Of a DNA stretch of 64,000 nt, positions 34,706 to 43,767 are shown one piece after another (the stretch's first letter is position 1; every line of letters starts with the position of its first letter). The notes under the pieces are model-generated. The model did not search any database and was not told the DNA's origin. It saw only the letters and a program-made list of their open reading frames with translations. Made by a program: the position numbers and the translations under genes. Source of the stretch: Dyella silvae (GTDB lineage Bacteria > Pseudomonadota > Gammaproteobacteria > Xanthomonadales > Rhodanobacteraceae); the NCBI RefSeq assembly GCF_026421305.1, contig NZ_JAPJBQ010000010.1, forward strand, positions 33,314 through 97,313, given 5' to 3'.

Positions 34706-37700
34706 CGCGATCTTCCACTTCTGCTTTCAGAAGCGCGTGCTGTTCTGTGTGGTGTCGGTACTGGTGCTGTGCTTTGGCTACTACTCGTGGACGCAGCTGG
34801 CCATTGAAGCCTACCCCGAGTTGAGCGATGTCACCGCCCAGGTCACCACCCAGGTACCGGGCCTTGCCGCCGAAGAAATCGAACAGCAGATCACCATTCC
34901 GCTGGAGCGCGGGCTGGCCGGTACGCCCGGTCTGGTCAGCATGCGCTCGAGCAGCACGTTTGGTCTGTCGCTCATTACCCTCGTCTTCAAGGATGGCGCA
35001 GAAGACTATTGGTCGCGTCAGCGCGTGATGGAGCGCATCAGCCAGGTGACCTTGCCGCCAGGCATTACGCCTGGGCTGGATCCGGTGTCTGGGCCGGCCG
35101 GCGAGATCTATCGCTATACGCTCGAATCGACCAGCAAGAATCTGATGGAGTTGTCGGAGCTCCAGCGCTGGGTGGTGGTGCCCGCCCTGCAACGCGTTTC
35201 CGGCGTAGCCAACGTGGATATTTTTGGCGGCTTTACCAAAGAGTTCCGCCTGGAGCTCGATCCGGACAAGCTGCTGAAGTACGGCGTGAGTGTCAGCCAG
35301 GTAAGCAGTGCGATTTCGTCCAACACGGCCAACGCTGGCGGCGGTCGCGTTACGCGCGGCGAGCAGTCGTACATTGTCCGTGGCATCGGCATGGTGCACA
35401 CGCTGAAGGATATGGGCGACATCGTGGTAACCCAGAGCAACGGCGTACCGGTGCGGGTGAGCGATCTGGGCAAGCTGCAATATGGACATCAGGTGCGCGA
35501 GGGCATTCTCGGCAAGGACAACAATCCCGACACCATCGAGGGCATCGTCGATCTGCTGAAATACGAGAACCCTTCGCGCGTGCTGGAAGGTATCCACGCC
35601 ACGGTCGATGAGCTGAACAAGCAGCTGGCCTCGCAGGACGTGCGCATCGTGCCGTATATCGATCGCGACGATCTGGTCAGTGCCACCAAGGAAAAAGTCT
35701 TCCACACCGTGTTGGAAGGCGTGGGCCTGGTGTGCATCGTGCTGATCCTGTTCCTTGGCAGCCCACGCTCAGCCATGGTGGCCGCGGTGGCGATTCCGAT
35801 GTCGCTGGTCACCGTGTTCATCCTGATGCAGTTCACGCACATGCCGGCGAACCTGTTTTCGCTGGGCGCGATTGACTTCGGTGTGATCGTGGACGGCACC
35901 ATCGTGGTGACCGAGGCGATTCTCCGCCGGCGCGAGGAGAAGCCGAATGCGGTGCTGACCGAAGGCGACGTGATGACGGTGACCAAGCACGTCGGCCGCT
36001 CGATCTTCTTCGCCACGCTGATCATCATCACGGCCTACCTGCCGCTGTTCGCATTCGAGCATGCTGAGGGCAAGTTGTTCCGGCCGATGGCGTTCACCGT
36101 CGGCTATGCTTTGTTGGCGGCGCTGCTGTGCACAGTGACGCTCACCCCAGGTCTGGCCTATATCGCGCTGCGCAAGCCGCGCAAGATTTTCCATAACAAG
36201 CCGCTGGAACGGTTGCAGGCTGCCTATACGGCGACGTTGGGGCGGCTGTTGGGCAAGCTGCCGGTGGTTTACTCCGTGGCCGGCGTGGCATTTGTGGGCG
36301 TGCTGGTGTTGGGCGCTTCCATCGGGCGGGAATTTTTGCCGGAGCTCGACGAAGGCTCGTTGTGGTTGCAGGTACAGATGCCCACCGGCCTTTCGCTGGA
36401 CAAGGCGAGTGCGATGACAGCCGAGCTGCGCCGCGCTGTACGAGAGTTCCCGGAGGTGTCCCATGTGGTGACCCAGATGGGCCGCAATGACACGGGCACG
36501 GACCCCTGGACGCCTTCCCACGTCGAGGCCGGTGTGGGCCTGAAGCCGTACGATGCGTGGCCGGACCATGAAAGTAAAGCGGAGTTCTTGCGCCGCTTCA
36601 ATGCGCGCATGCAGCAGATTCCCGGCATCGCGGTGGGCATCAGCCAGCCGATTGTCGATGGCGAGAATGACATGATCGGTGGCGCACATAGCCCGCTGGT
36701 GCTGCGTATCTACGGCGACGATCTCAACGAGCTGCGTCGCATCGGAGCCCAGATTGTCGAGGTGCTGCGTGGCGTACGCGGTACGGCGGAGGCCTCGATC
36801 TTCCAGGAGCCGCCGATTCCCCAGATGGCCATCGTGGCCGATCGTGATGCGGCAGCGCGTTACGGCATCAATGTTTCGGACATCAGCAACCTGGTCCAGA
36901 CCGCCATTGGCGGTTCGCCGATCACACTGGTGTATGTGGCCGACCGCATCTACAACGTGACGGCACGCGTCTCCAACGAAACGGCCAACAGCGTCGAGGC
37001 GGTGGGCGAGTTGCCGCTGACTTCGTCGACGGGTGCGCAGGTGCCGCTCAAGCAGGTGGCCTCCATCGCCATGAAGAGTGGCGAGAGCACCATTTCGCAT
37101 GAGAACAGCAAGCGTCAAGTGACCATCCGTGTCGACAACCGTGACCGCGCGCTGTCGGAATATCTGGCCGACGCACAGAAGCAGATCGACGCGAAAGTGA
37201 AGTTCGATACGCAGAACTATCGCCTCGAATGGGCGGGCACGTTCGAGAATCAGCAGCGCGCGCAGGCTCGCCTGATCGTGGTGATGGGCCTGGTGCTGGC
37301 CATCATGGCGGTGCTGTTGTTTGCCGAGTTCGGCAAGTTGCATCAGGCAGCGTTGGTGCTGGGTGTGGTGCCGCTGGCAGCGGTGGGTGGTTTGATCTCG
37401 CTGCACCTGCGTGGCGAGACGCTCAACATCGCCACTGCCGTGGGTTTTATCGCGCTGTTTGGCGTGGCGGTGCAGAACGGCATCATCATGGTGTCCAACA
37501 TCAACCGCGTGCGTAAAGAAGGGCACGCGCTGAAGGACGCCGTGATCGAAGGCGCCAGGGAACGCTTCCGTCCGGTGCTGATGACCGCCACGGTAGCCAG
37601 CGTGGGCATGTTGCCTGCCGCCCTCGCCACCGGCATTGGCACGGACGTGCAGCGTGGCCTGGCCACCGTGGTGGTGGGTGGTTTGCCGATCGCCACGCTG

Positions 37701-37799
37701 CTGACCCTGTTTGTACTGCCGGGTCTCTATTTCGCCGTCGAGCGCTTTATCGAGCGCCGGCGTCGCCAGCATCGCGCGCATCCGTCGCGGGAGCTCTGA
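34698..37799 (+). CDS. RND efflux transporter, heavy-metal (CzcA/CusA) type
   Basis: A 1,033-residue inner-membrane proton antiporter with twelve helices and two large periplasmic loops. The proton-relay motif of the heavy-metal branch is intact: Asp393, Asp399 and Glu406 in DFGVIVDGTIVVTEA. The N-terminus AIEAYPELSDVTAQVTTQVPGLAAEEIEQQITIPLERGLAGTPG is typical of CzcA-like pumps. The transported ion is not clear; the methionine cluster that marks CusA copper/silver pumps was not identified, so divalent metals such as Zn, Co, Cd or Ni are the default guess. It overlaps the adaptor gene by eight bases. Confidence 0.88.
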   Translation: MINAIFHFCFQKRVLFCVVSVLVLCFGYYSWTQLAIEAYPELSDVTAQVTTQVPGLAAEEIEQQITIPLERGLAGTPGLVSMRSSSTFGLSLITLVFKDGAEDYWSRQRVMERISQVTLPPGITPGLDPVSGPAGEIYRYTLESTSKNLMELSELQRWVVVPALQRVSGVANVDIFGGFTKEFRLELDPDKLLKYGVSVSQVSSAISSNTANAGGGRVTRGEQSYIVRGIGMVHTLKDMGDIVVTQSNGVPVRVSDLGKLQYGHQVREGILGKDNNPDTIEGIVDLLKYENPSRVLEGIHATVDELNKQLASQDVRIVPYIDRDDLVSATKEKVFHTVLEGVGLVCIVLILFLGSPRSAMVAAVAIPMSLVTVFILMQFTHMPANLFSLGAIDFGVIVDGTIVVTEAILRRREEKPNAVLTEGDVMTVTKHVGRSIFFATLIIITAYLPLFAFEHAEGKLFRPMAFTVGYALLAALLCTVTLTPGLAYIALRKPRKIFHNKPLERLQAAYTATLGRLLGKLPVVYSVAGVAFVGVLVLGASIGREFLPELDEGSLWLQVQMPTGLSLDKASAMTAELRRAVREFPEVSHVVTQMGRNDTGTDPWTPSHVEAGVGLKPYDAWPDHESKAEFLRRFNARMQQIPGIAVGISQPIVDGENDMIGGAHSPLVLRIYGDDLNELRRIGAQIVEVLRGVRGTAEASIFQEPPIPQMAIVADRDAAARYGINVSDISNLVQTAIGGSPITLVYVADRIYNVTARVSNETANSVEAVGELPLTSSTGAQVPLKQVASIAMKSGESTISHENSKRQVTIRVDNRDRALSEYLADAQKQIDAKVKFDTQNYRLEWAGTFENQQRAQARLIVVMGLVLAIMAVLLFAEFGKLHQAALVLGVVPLAAVGGLISLHLRGETLNIATAVGFIALFGVAVQNGIIMVSNINRVRKEGHALKDAVIEGARERFRPVLMTATVASVGMLPAALATGIGTDVQRGLATVVVGGLPIATLLTLFVLPGLYFAVERFIERRRRQHRAHPSREL

Positions 37800-37801
37800 T
37801 C

Positions 37802-39331
37802 ATGAACCACATCGCTAACCTGACTTTTTTCCGCACACCAGTTCGCCTCGCACTGGCACTGGCCATTGGCGTGGCGTTGGTGGGGTGCACTGTCGGTCCC
37901 AACTATAAGCGTCCGGATGCTCCCGCTGCGAAGGATTACGCTCCCACGCCGATGCCGAGCGGCACCGAATCTGCGGCCGTCAAAGGCGGCGAAACGCAGC
38001 AACTGGTGCAGTCGATGGATATTCCCGGCCAGTGGTGGACGCTGTTTCACTCCGAGCCGCTGAATGCGCTGATCGATGATGCGCTCAAGCACAACGCCGA
38101 TGTGGAAGCGGCCCACGCCGCGCTGAAGGCGTCGTGGGAGGCCGCCTATGCGCAGCGTGGCGCGTACTTCCCGCAGGTCAACGCCAGCATCAACCCCACG
38201 CGTCAGGACATCGCCAAGGATCTGGCCAGTCCGGCCGCTTCGGGTGCGGACCTGTACAACCTCACCACCGCGCAGGTCAGCGTGTCGTATGTGCTGGACC
38301 TGTGGGGCGGCAATCGCCGTCAGGTGGAATCGCTGGTGGCTCAGGCCAATGCGCAGCGTTTCGAGCTGGAAGCAACCTATCTCACGCTCACCACCAATCT
38401 GGTGAACGCGGCCATTACCGAGGCGTCGACGCGGTCGCAGATCGAGACGACGCAACAGATCATCGAGGCGCAGAGCAAAGTCCTTTCGACCATGCAGCGG
38501 CAGCATGAGCTGGGCGATGTCTCCGATGCGGCGGTAGCGGTACAGGTCACCGCACTGGAGCAGAGCAAAGCCACGCTGCCGCCGTTGGAAAAGCAGCTGG
38601 CTCAGCAGCGCGATCTGTTGGCGGCACTCGCCGGCCGCACGCCGGATCAGGACATCGGTGCACAGTTCACACTCGATGCCCTTCAATTGCCCACGGAGTT
38701 GCCGAAGAGTCTGCCGGCGCAGCTGGTGGAACAGCGGCCAGACGTGCGTGCGGCGGAGGAGCAACTGCACTCAGCAAGTGCGAATGTCGGTGTGGCGATC
38801 GCCAACCGCTTGCCCAATGTCCAGATCAACGCGGCCTTCGGTCGAGCCTCGGAGAAAGCGAGCGATCTGTTTAGTGCCGGCAACGGTTTCTGGAATCTCG
38901 GCGCCACGGTGTCACAGCCGTTGTTTGACGGTGGCACGCTCAAGCACAAGCAGCGCGGTGCCGAGGCTGCGTTTCAACAGGCTGCCGCGCAGTATCGAAG
39001 CACCGTGATCCAGGCCGTGCAGAACGTGGCCGACACATTGCACGCCATCGACGCCGATGCGAGGGCATTGGCGGCGGCTGAGCGCGCCGAGCATGCGGCT
39101 GCGCAAAGTCTGGCGATCGCGAAGCGTCAGCTTGCGCTGGGTGATATCAGCGAGAGCACCATGCTTACGGCCGAACTGGCCTGGCAGCAGACGGCGATTG
39201 CATTAGTGCAGGCGAGGGCTGCGCGCTATGCCGATACCGTGGCGCTGTTCCAGGCGCTGGGCGGTGGCTGGTGGAATCGTCAGGATGCGACGGACGTGGC
39301 TGCCACGGTGGCACCCAAAGAGAAAGGTTAG
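37802..39331 (+). CDS. NodT-family RND outer membrane channel lipoprotein
   Basis: A 509-residue TolC-like channel with a lipobox (VALVGCTVGPNYKRPDAP) typical of the NodT/OprM/CusC branch. The body shows the duplicated outer-membrane efflux domain, for example WWTLFHSEPLNALIDDALKHNADVEAA and VAIANRLPNVQINAAFGR. It starts two bases after the pump gene stops. Heavy-metal Czc systems usually use a CzcC channel encoded first; here a NodT-type channel comes last, the CzcB-CzcA-channel order seen in some xanthomonads. Confidence 0.9.
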   Translation: MNHIANLTFFRTPVRLALALAIGVALVGCTVGPNYKRPDAPAAKDYAPTPMPSGTESAAVKGGETQQLVQSMDIPGQWWTLFHSEPLNALIDDALKHNADVEAAHAALKASWEAAYAQRGAYFPQVNASINPTRQDIAKDLASPAASGADLYNLTTAQVSVSYVLDLWGGNRRQVESLVAQANAQRFELEATYLTLTTNLVNAAITEASTRSQIETTQQIIEAQSKVLSTMQRQHELGDVSDAAVAVQVTALEQSKATLPPLEKQLAQQRDLLAALAGRTPDQDIGAQFTLDALQLPTELPKSLPAQLVEQRPDVRAAEEQLHSASANVGVAIANRLPNVQINAAFGRASEKASDLFSAGNGFWNLGATVSQPLFDGGTLKHKQRGAEAAFQQAAAQYRSTVIQAVQNVADTLHAIDADARALAAAERAEHAAAQSLAIAKRQLALGDISESTMLTAELAWQQTAIALVQARAARYADTVALFQALGGGWWNRQDATDVAATVAPKEKG

Positions 39332-39348
39332 AGAAGTCTGTGTAACCT

Positions 39349-39383
39349 TCACCGTCATGCCGGCCTTCGCCGGGATGACGGTG
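39349..39383. repeat. GTCATCCC-type hairpin after the pump operon
   Basis: TCACCGTCATGCCGGC / GCCGGGATGACGGTGA-like inverted arms with a short loop, lying between the convergent pump operon and dedA. It probably serves as a bidirectional terminator. Confidence 0.75.
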
Positions 39384-39416
39384 AGGAAGTCGTTGAGGTC
39401 GCGGCTAGCGTGGCCG

Positions 39417-40043
39417 TTAAGGCGACTCCGACTCGCAAGCCACCCGCCGCTTGTGCCGCCACCACAGCACCAGCACCACGATGAGAATGGCGCCGCCGAG
39501 CAGCCACAGACCGTTCTGGCCGCGATGAATCCACATGGCGAGCCACTCGTGGTTGTCCGCGCCGAAGTAGCCCAGATAGACCCAGATGGGCACGCTGATC
39601 AGCGCCGCAAGTCCGTCGAGCATGAAGAAGCGCAGGAACGACACGCGATGGGTCGAGCCGGCGGTAATGAATACGGCGGTACGCATGCCGGGTAGAAAGC
39701 GGGCAATGAACATCAGGCGATTGCCGTAGCGCTCGAATTTCTCCTGCACTTTGGCATACCGTTCCGGCGTAAGTACGCGAGCGACGAAACGTATCTTGAG
39801 GATGCGCGCGCCGAAGTGATGACCAAGCAGGAACATGCCGGCATCGCCCACCAGCACACCGGCCATACCCACGCCGAACATGGTGTGCACGTTGGCGTAG
39901 CCAAGGCCGGCGATCACACCGCCGGCGACGAGAGTGATGTCTTCGGGCAGCGGGACACCGGCGCCGCACAGCAACAACGCGATGAACACCGCGATGTAGC
40001 CGTTTTCGGCGAACAAGGTCACCAATTGTTCAAGCAGTTCCAT
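39417..40043 (-). CDS. DedA family membrane protein
   Basis: A 208-residue protein with about five membrane segments. Family signatures are present: CGAGVPLPEDITLVAGGVIAG near the N-terminus and ERYGNRLMFIARFLPGMRTAVFITAGSTHRVSFLRFFMLDGLAALI in the second half, including the F/G-x-R-(F/L)-x-P-G-x-R motif. DedA proteins are proposed proton-dependent transporters or lipid scramblases acting on undecaprenyl phosphate or phospholipids. It lies downstream of dnaG, where rpoD is usually found in related genomes, separated by a palindrome-rich spacer. Confidence 0.88.
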   Translation of the reverse strand: MELLEQLVTLFAENGYIAVFIALLLCGAGVPLPEDITLVAGGVIAGLGYANVHTMFGVGMAGVLVGDAGMFLLGHHFGARILKIRFVARVLTPERYAKVQEKFERYGNRLMFIARFLPGMRTAVFITAGSTHRVSFLRFFMLDGLAALISVPIWVYLGYFGADNHEWLAMWIHRGQNGLWLLGGAILIVVLVLWWRHKRRVACESESP

Positions 40044-40143
40044 CTACATCCATGCCCGGGTGTGTTGCCTAAGCCCTCAAAGAGGGGCCGATGATCCCAT
40101 ACGAAAGTGCCAAAGCGCTTGCCGCAGCGCAGGGTACTTCCAG

Positions 40144-40262
40144 GCCCCTCTCCCCCGAGGGGAGAGGGTTGGGGTGAGGGGGCAATCTTGCGGGGAAGAT
40201 GGTTAGAACCGTGTTCTTTGGGTCGCTATCGCGAGCACCAGGCCCTCACCCCTTAGGGGAGA
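40144..40262. repeat. CCCTCTCCCC-type REP pair between dedA and dnaG
   Basis: CCCCTCTCCCCCGAGGGGAGAGGG is followed by GTTGGGGTGAGG, and about 60 bp later a partial inverted copy (CCCTCACCCCTTAGGGGAGAGG) occurs. This is the same family as the outer palindromes of the large repeats at 27073 and 55417. Confidence 0.8.
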
Positions 40263-40276
40263 GGAAGCAACGCGAG

Positions 40277-42010
40277 TCAGACCGTTTTGGCCGGCGCCGC
40301 GCCCTTAGCCGCCAGCAGCTCGCGCAGCTCAGCCTTTTCCGCACTGTCCAGCGAGCTTTCACGACTTTTGGCAGTGAGAAAATCGCGCCGCTGCACGATG
40401 GCTTGCTGTTCCATGCGCGTCAGCGCATCGAAGAACTCGGCGCGCTGCGCTTCGGGTTCGCCCACGACCATCGCCGCCATCAATTTCTGCAATGCCGCGT
40501 ATTCAGGGCGTTCGGCGTAATGCTCCACGAGCATGGCCGGATTGATGCCGGGGCGTGAGCGTGCCGTGTCAATGAGTTCGGCCAGCAGTTCCACGCCGGG
40601 TTTGTCCAGGCGAAGGAAACCATAAGGGCGTTCCACCTGGTCGGCCACGCCCGGCTGCGCGAGCAGCAAGGCAATGGCGCTACGCACCAGCGAGCGCTGC
40701 ACCACGATAGGGCGCTGAACCGTGCGTCGTGCCGCAGGGTCTGCTTCAAGCACGGCGCGTGCGCCGGTGCGCTTTTCCAGCTCCTGTGCCATGAGGTCGC
40801 GAAACGCGCCGTCGGGCAGTTTGGCGATCAGCGGACGGGCGCGCTCAGCAAGACGAGCGCGGCCGTCGAGGCTCGCGGTATCCACGTCGTGCGCGAGTTC
40901 GCCGAAGAAATATTCCGACAGCGGCGTGGACGCTTTCAGGCGCTTCTCGAAACCGTCCTTGCCTTCCTTGCGGATCAGCGTATCCGGGTCCTCGCCGTCG
41001 GGCAGAAACAGAAAGTAAGCCTGGCGGCCGTCGCGCAATCGCGGCAGTGCGGATTCCAGCGCCTTCCACGCCGCCGCGCGGCCGGCGCGGTCGCCGTCGA
41101 AACAGAACACCACATCGGGCGCTGCGCGGAACAACACCTCGGTGTGTTCCGGAGTCGTCGCCGTGCCCAGCGTGGCCACCGCAATGGGCAGGCCCGCCTG
41201 ATGCATGGCGATCACATCCATGTAGCCCTCGACCACCACGATGCGCTGCAGGCTCGGGTTGGCCTGCTTTACCTGCCACATCGCGAACAGTTCGCGGCCT
41301 TTGTGGAACAAAGGTGTTTCGGGTGAGTTGAGGTATTTGGGCCCCTGGTCCGACTGCAACACACGGCCACCAAAAGCGATCACGCGCCCGCGACGATCCA
41401 GAATCGGAAACATCAGGCGTTCGCGGAACCGGTCGTAGCGATGGCCGCGTTCGTTGCTCGCCACCATGCCCGCTTCATTGAGCAACTGCATGCGGCGGTC
41501 GCTGCCGCCGAGGGCCTTGATGACGCCATCGAAACCGGCCGGCGCCCAGCCGATGCGGAAGCGCTGGATGGTCTGCGCATCGAGTCCGCGTTTCTTGCAG
41601 TAGGCCTGCGCGTCGGCGCTCTTGGGCAATTCCCTTTCGTACCAGCTCGCTGCGCTGTCGAGCAGGGCGTAGAGATCCGTCTTGTCTTCGCGTGGCCGAT
41701 CGTCACCGCCTTCGCGCGGCACGGTGAGACCTACCGATTGGGCCAGCTCCTCCACGGCATCCGGGAACTCCAGACGTTCGTAGTCCATCAGGAACTTCAG
41801 CGCACTGCCGTGGGCGCCGCAGCCGAAGCAATGGAAGAACTGCTTGGCCGGGCTCACGTAGAACGAGGGCGAGCGCTCGTTGTGGAACGGGCAGCAGGCC
41901 GTCCACTCGCGGCCAGCTTTTTTCAACGGCACGCGCCGCTCGATCACGTCGACGATATCGACACGGCCAAGCAGTTCGTCGATGAAGCTGTCAGGGATAC
42001 GTCCGCGCAT
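40277..42010 (-). CDS. dnaG: DNA primase
   Basis: A 577-residue replicative primase. The N-terminal zinc finger is complete (Cys40, His43, Cys61, Cys64 in CPFHNERSPSF...FHCFGCGAHG). It is followed by the RNA-polymerase core with the TOPRIM motif VVVEGYMDVIAMHQAG and FCFDGDRAGRAAAWKA, then a C-terminal helicase-binding domain. The ATG at 42010 (MRGRIPDSF) is the usual start. It belongs to the rpsU-yqeY-dnaG block on the minus strand, though a divergent acetyltransferase gene now lies between yqeY and dnaG. Confidence 0.95.
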   Translation of the reverse strand: MRGRIPDSFIDELLGRVDIVDVIERRVPLKKAGREWTACCPFHNERSPSFYVSPAKQFFHCFGCGAHGSALKFLMDYERLEFPDAVEELAQSVGLTVPREGGDDRPREDKTDLYALLDSAASWYERELPKSADAQAYCKKRGLDAQTIQRFRIGWAPAGFDGVIKALGGSDRRMQLLNEAGMVASNERGHRYDRFRERLMFPILDRRGRVIAFGGRVLQSDQGPKYLNSPETPLFHKGRELFAMWQVKQANPSLQRIVVVEGYMDVIAMHQAGLPIAVATLGTATTPEHTEVLFRAAPDVVFCFDGDRAGRAAAWKALESALPRLRDGRQAYFLFLPDGEDPDTLIRKEGKDGFEKRLKASTPLSEYFFGELAHDVDTASLDGRARLAERARPLIAKLPDGAFRDLMAQELEKRTGARAVLEADPAARRTVQRPIVVQRSLVRSAIALLLAQPGVADQVERPYGFLRLDKPGVELLAELIDTARSRPGINPAMLVEHYAERPEYAALQKLMAAMVVGEPEAQRAEFFDALTRMEQQAIVQRRDFLTAKSRESSLDSAEKAELRELLAAKGAAPAKTV

Positions 42011-42154
42011 AAGCAACCTAGTTTAGAGCGTATGACGCGTTTCCGATGCAGCTGTGGCCGGATCGCCCCCCTGGCTGGCCCGGTGTTGCCACTGCGCGTG
42101 GCGTTTGGGTTGCCCTATGCTGGTTTCGGGGAAGCCGTTGGGCTTGGGGTGAAC

Positions 42155-42814
42155 ATGAAGGGTAATGTGCTGGAAACGGCAAGGTCGGGCGTGCAGGTGC
42201 GTTTTCGTCCCGCAGCGCCCGAAGACGCGTCAGCAGCGGTGCCGCTGATCTACAGCTCAGGGCCCGCGGCGTTCGACTTCGTATTTGCGACCAGTGATGG
42301 CGGCGACGCGCAGGCGTTCCTGCATCGCTGCTTCGTGGACGGTGCCGGTGAATTCGGCTGGCGCAATCATTGGGTCGGCGTTGCTGCGGGCCGGGTGGTG
42401 GCGGTGGGTGCGGGGTATGGGGCGGACACCAAGTGGCCGTTCACGCTGGCTGCGGCGCGGCAAATCCTGAAGCATTACGGCGTGGGTCGCGCCCTCGGCG
42501 TGATTTCGCGGGGGCTACGGGTGGAGTCGGTGATCCGGCCACCGGATGGCGACATGCACTACCTCGCACACCTCGCTGTGGCGCCCGAACTGCGCGGGCA
42601 GGGCATCGGTCGTGCGTTGATCGATCAGCTGATGAGTACGGCCCGCGCGGTGGGGCGGCATCGGGTGGTGCTGGATGTGGCGGCCAGTAATCCGCGTGCC
42701 GAGGCGTTGTACCGCCGCACCGGTTTTCAGGTGGTCGGCGAGCGCAAATCGAGGCTGGGCAACGCGTGGGGCAAGGTGCCCGATCACCGGCGGATGGAAC
42801 GGTTAATCGACTGA
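42155..42814 (+). CDS. GNAT family N-acetyltransferase
   Basis: A 219-residue GNAT-fold enzyme. The acetyl-CoA loop is LAHLAVAPELRGQGIGRALIDQLM, with the core strand VVLDVAASNPRAEALYRRTGFQVVGERKS after it. The N-terminal part (VRFRPAAPEDASAAVPLIYSSGPAAFDFVF) matches a bacterial subgroup of unknown substrate. GGGGTGAAC precedes the ATG at 42155. It is inserted in the opposite orientation between yqeY and dnaG. Confidence 0.82.
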   Translation: MKGNVLETARSGVQVRFRPAAPEDASAAVPLIYSSGPAAFDFVFATSDGGDAQAFLHRCFVDGAGEFGWRNHWVGVAAGRVVAVGAGYGADTKWPFTLAAARQILKHYGVGRALGVISRGLRVESVIRPPDGDMHYLAHLAVAPELRGQGIGRALIDQLMSTARAVGRHRVVLDVAASNPRAEALYRRTGFQVVGERKSRLGNAWGKVPDHRRMERLID

Positions 42815-42868
42815 GCGGGCAGCGGACCGGAACCGGTCCGCCGCCAAATGCGCTTGCTGGTGCTGCGA

Positions 42869-43315
42869 TCAGCCGGCCAGGCGAGCCTTCACGCGGCCAG
42901 ACACCACGCCCATATCGGCGCGGCCAGCGGCCTTTTCCTTCACTGCGGCGACCACCTTGCCCATATCGCGGGCCGAGCTGGCGCCCGTTTCGGTGATGGC
43001 GGCGGCGATCAGCGCGTCGATTTCCTCTTCGCTGAGTTTGGCCGGCAGGTAGGCCTCGATCACCTTCATTTCGGCGCGTTCCACGTCGGCCAGGTCCTGG
43101 CGGCTGGCCGCCTCGTACTGGCTGATGGAGTCCTTGCGCTGCTTGACCATCTTTTCCAGCACGGCCAGCGTCTGCACGTCGTCGAGCTCGATACGCTCGT
43201 CCACTTCGCGCTGTTTGACCGCGGCCAGGATCAGTCGGATGACGCCCAGGCGGTCTTTCTCGCCGCCACGCATGGCGGTCTTCATGTCGTCGGTGAGCTG
43301 CTGTTTCAGGGTCAT
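42869..43315 (-). CDS. yqeY: GatB/YqeY domain-containing protein
   Basis: A 148-residue soluble protein beginning MTLKQQLTDDMKTAMRGGEKDRLGVIRLILAAVKQREVDER, the YqeY family start. The rest includes EAYLPAKLSEEEIDALI and a conserved GxVMG-like C-terminus (ADMGVVSGRVKARLAG). The domain resembles the tRNA-binding tail of GatB and may act on tRNA or amidotransferase function. AAGGAAAA precedes ATG 43315. It follows rpsU on the same strand, the usual order in Xanthomonadales. Confidence 0.9.
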   Translation of the reverse strand: MTLKQQLTDDMKTAMRGGEKDRLGVIRLILAAVKQREVDERIELDDVQTLAVLEKMVKQRKDSISQYEAASRQDLADVERAEMKVIEAYLPAKLSEEEIDALIAAAITETGASSARDMGKVVAAVKEKAAGRADMGVVSGRVKARLAG

Positions 43316-43482
43316 GGGTCTTTTCCTTGGAAACACACAAAGCCGGCGTTGCACTTGGCAACGCCGGCTAGTGTAGGTCTACTGACTTAGCGGCAGCGGA
43401 TGGACGCGCCAACTGCCAGGCTACCCGTCGTGGCGCCGAAGGCGCCCGGAACCTCTTGCCGTCCGCAAAGCGGACGACAGGC

Positions 43483-43698
43483 TCAGTACAGGCGCGTACG
43501 ACGCGACGTGTCGCGCGAGAGACGACGCAGGTGACGCTTCACGGCGGCAGCGCGCTTGCGCTTACGTTCCTGGGTCGGCTTCTCATAGAACTCGCGCTTG
43601 CGGGTCTCGGCGAGGACGCCGGCCTTTTCGCAGGTGCGCTTGAAGCGGCGCAGGGCAAGCTCGAACGGCTCGTTCTCGCGGACTTTTACGCTGGGCAT
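43483..43698 (-). CDS. rpsU: 30S ribosomal protein S21
   Basis: A 71-residue highly basic protein, [31 protein letters not shown] at its start, nearly invariant among gammaproteobacteria. S21 aids initiation on the 30S subunit. It leads the rpsU-yqeY-dnaG macromolecular synthesis block and is divergent from tsaD, as in many gammaproteobacteria. Confidence 0.97.
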   Translation of the reverse strand: MPSVKVRENEPFELALRRFKRTCEKAGVLAETRKREFYEKPTQERKRKRAAAVKRHLRRLSRDTSRRTRLY

Positions 43699-43739
43699 GG
43701 AAACTCCAAGTGGTAGACTGGCTCGCCTGAACGGGCCGT

Positions 43740-43767
43740 TTGAATACGGTGAGCCGCGAAGTATAAC
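43740..43767 (+). promoter_or_regulatory. Predicted promoter for tsaD in the rpsU-tsaD divergent region
   Basis: TTGAAT (43740-43745), a 16-bp spacer and TATAAC (43762-43767). If it is used, transcription would start inside the first codons of the longest tsaD frame, favouring the downstream GTG at 43822. Confidence 0.45.
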
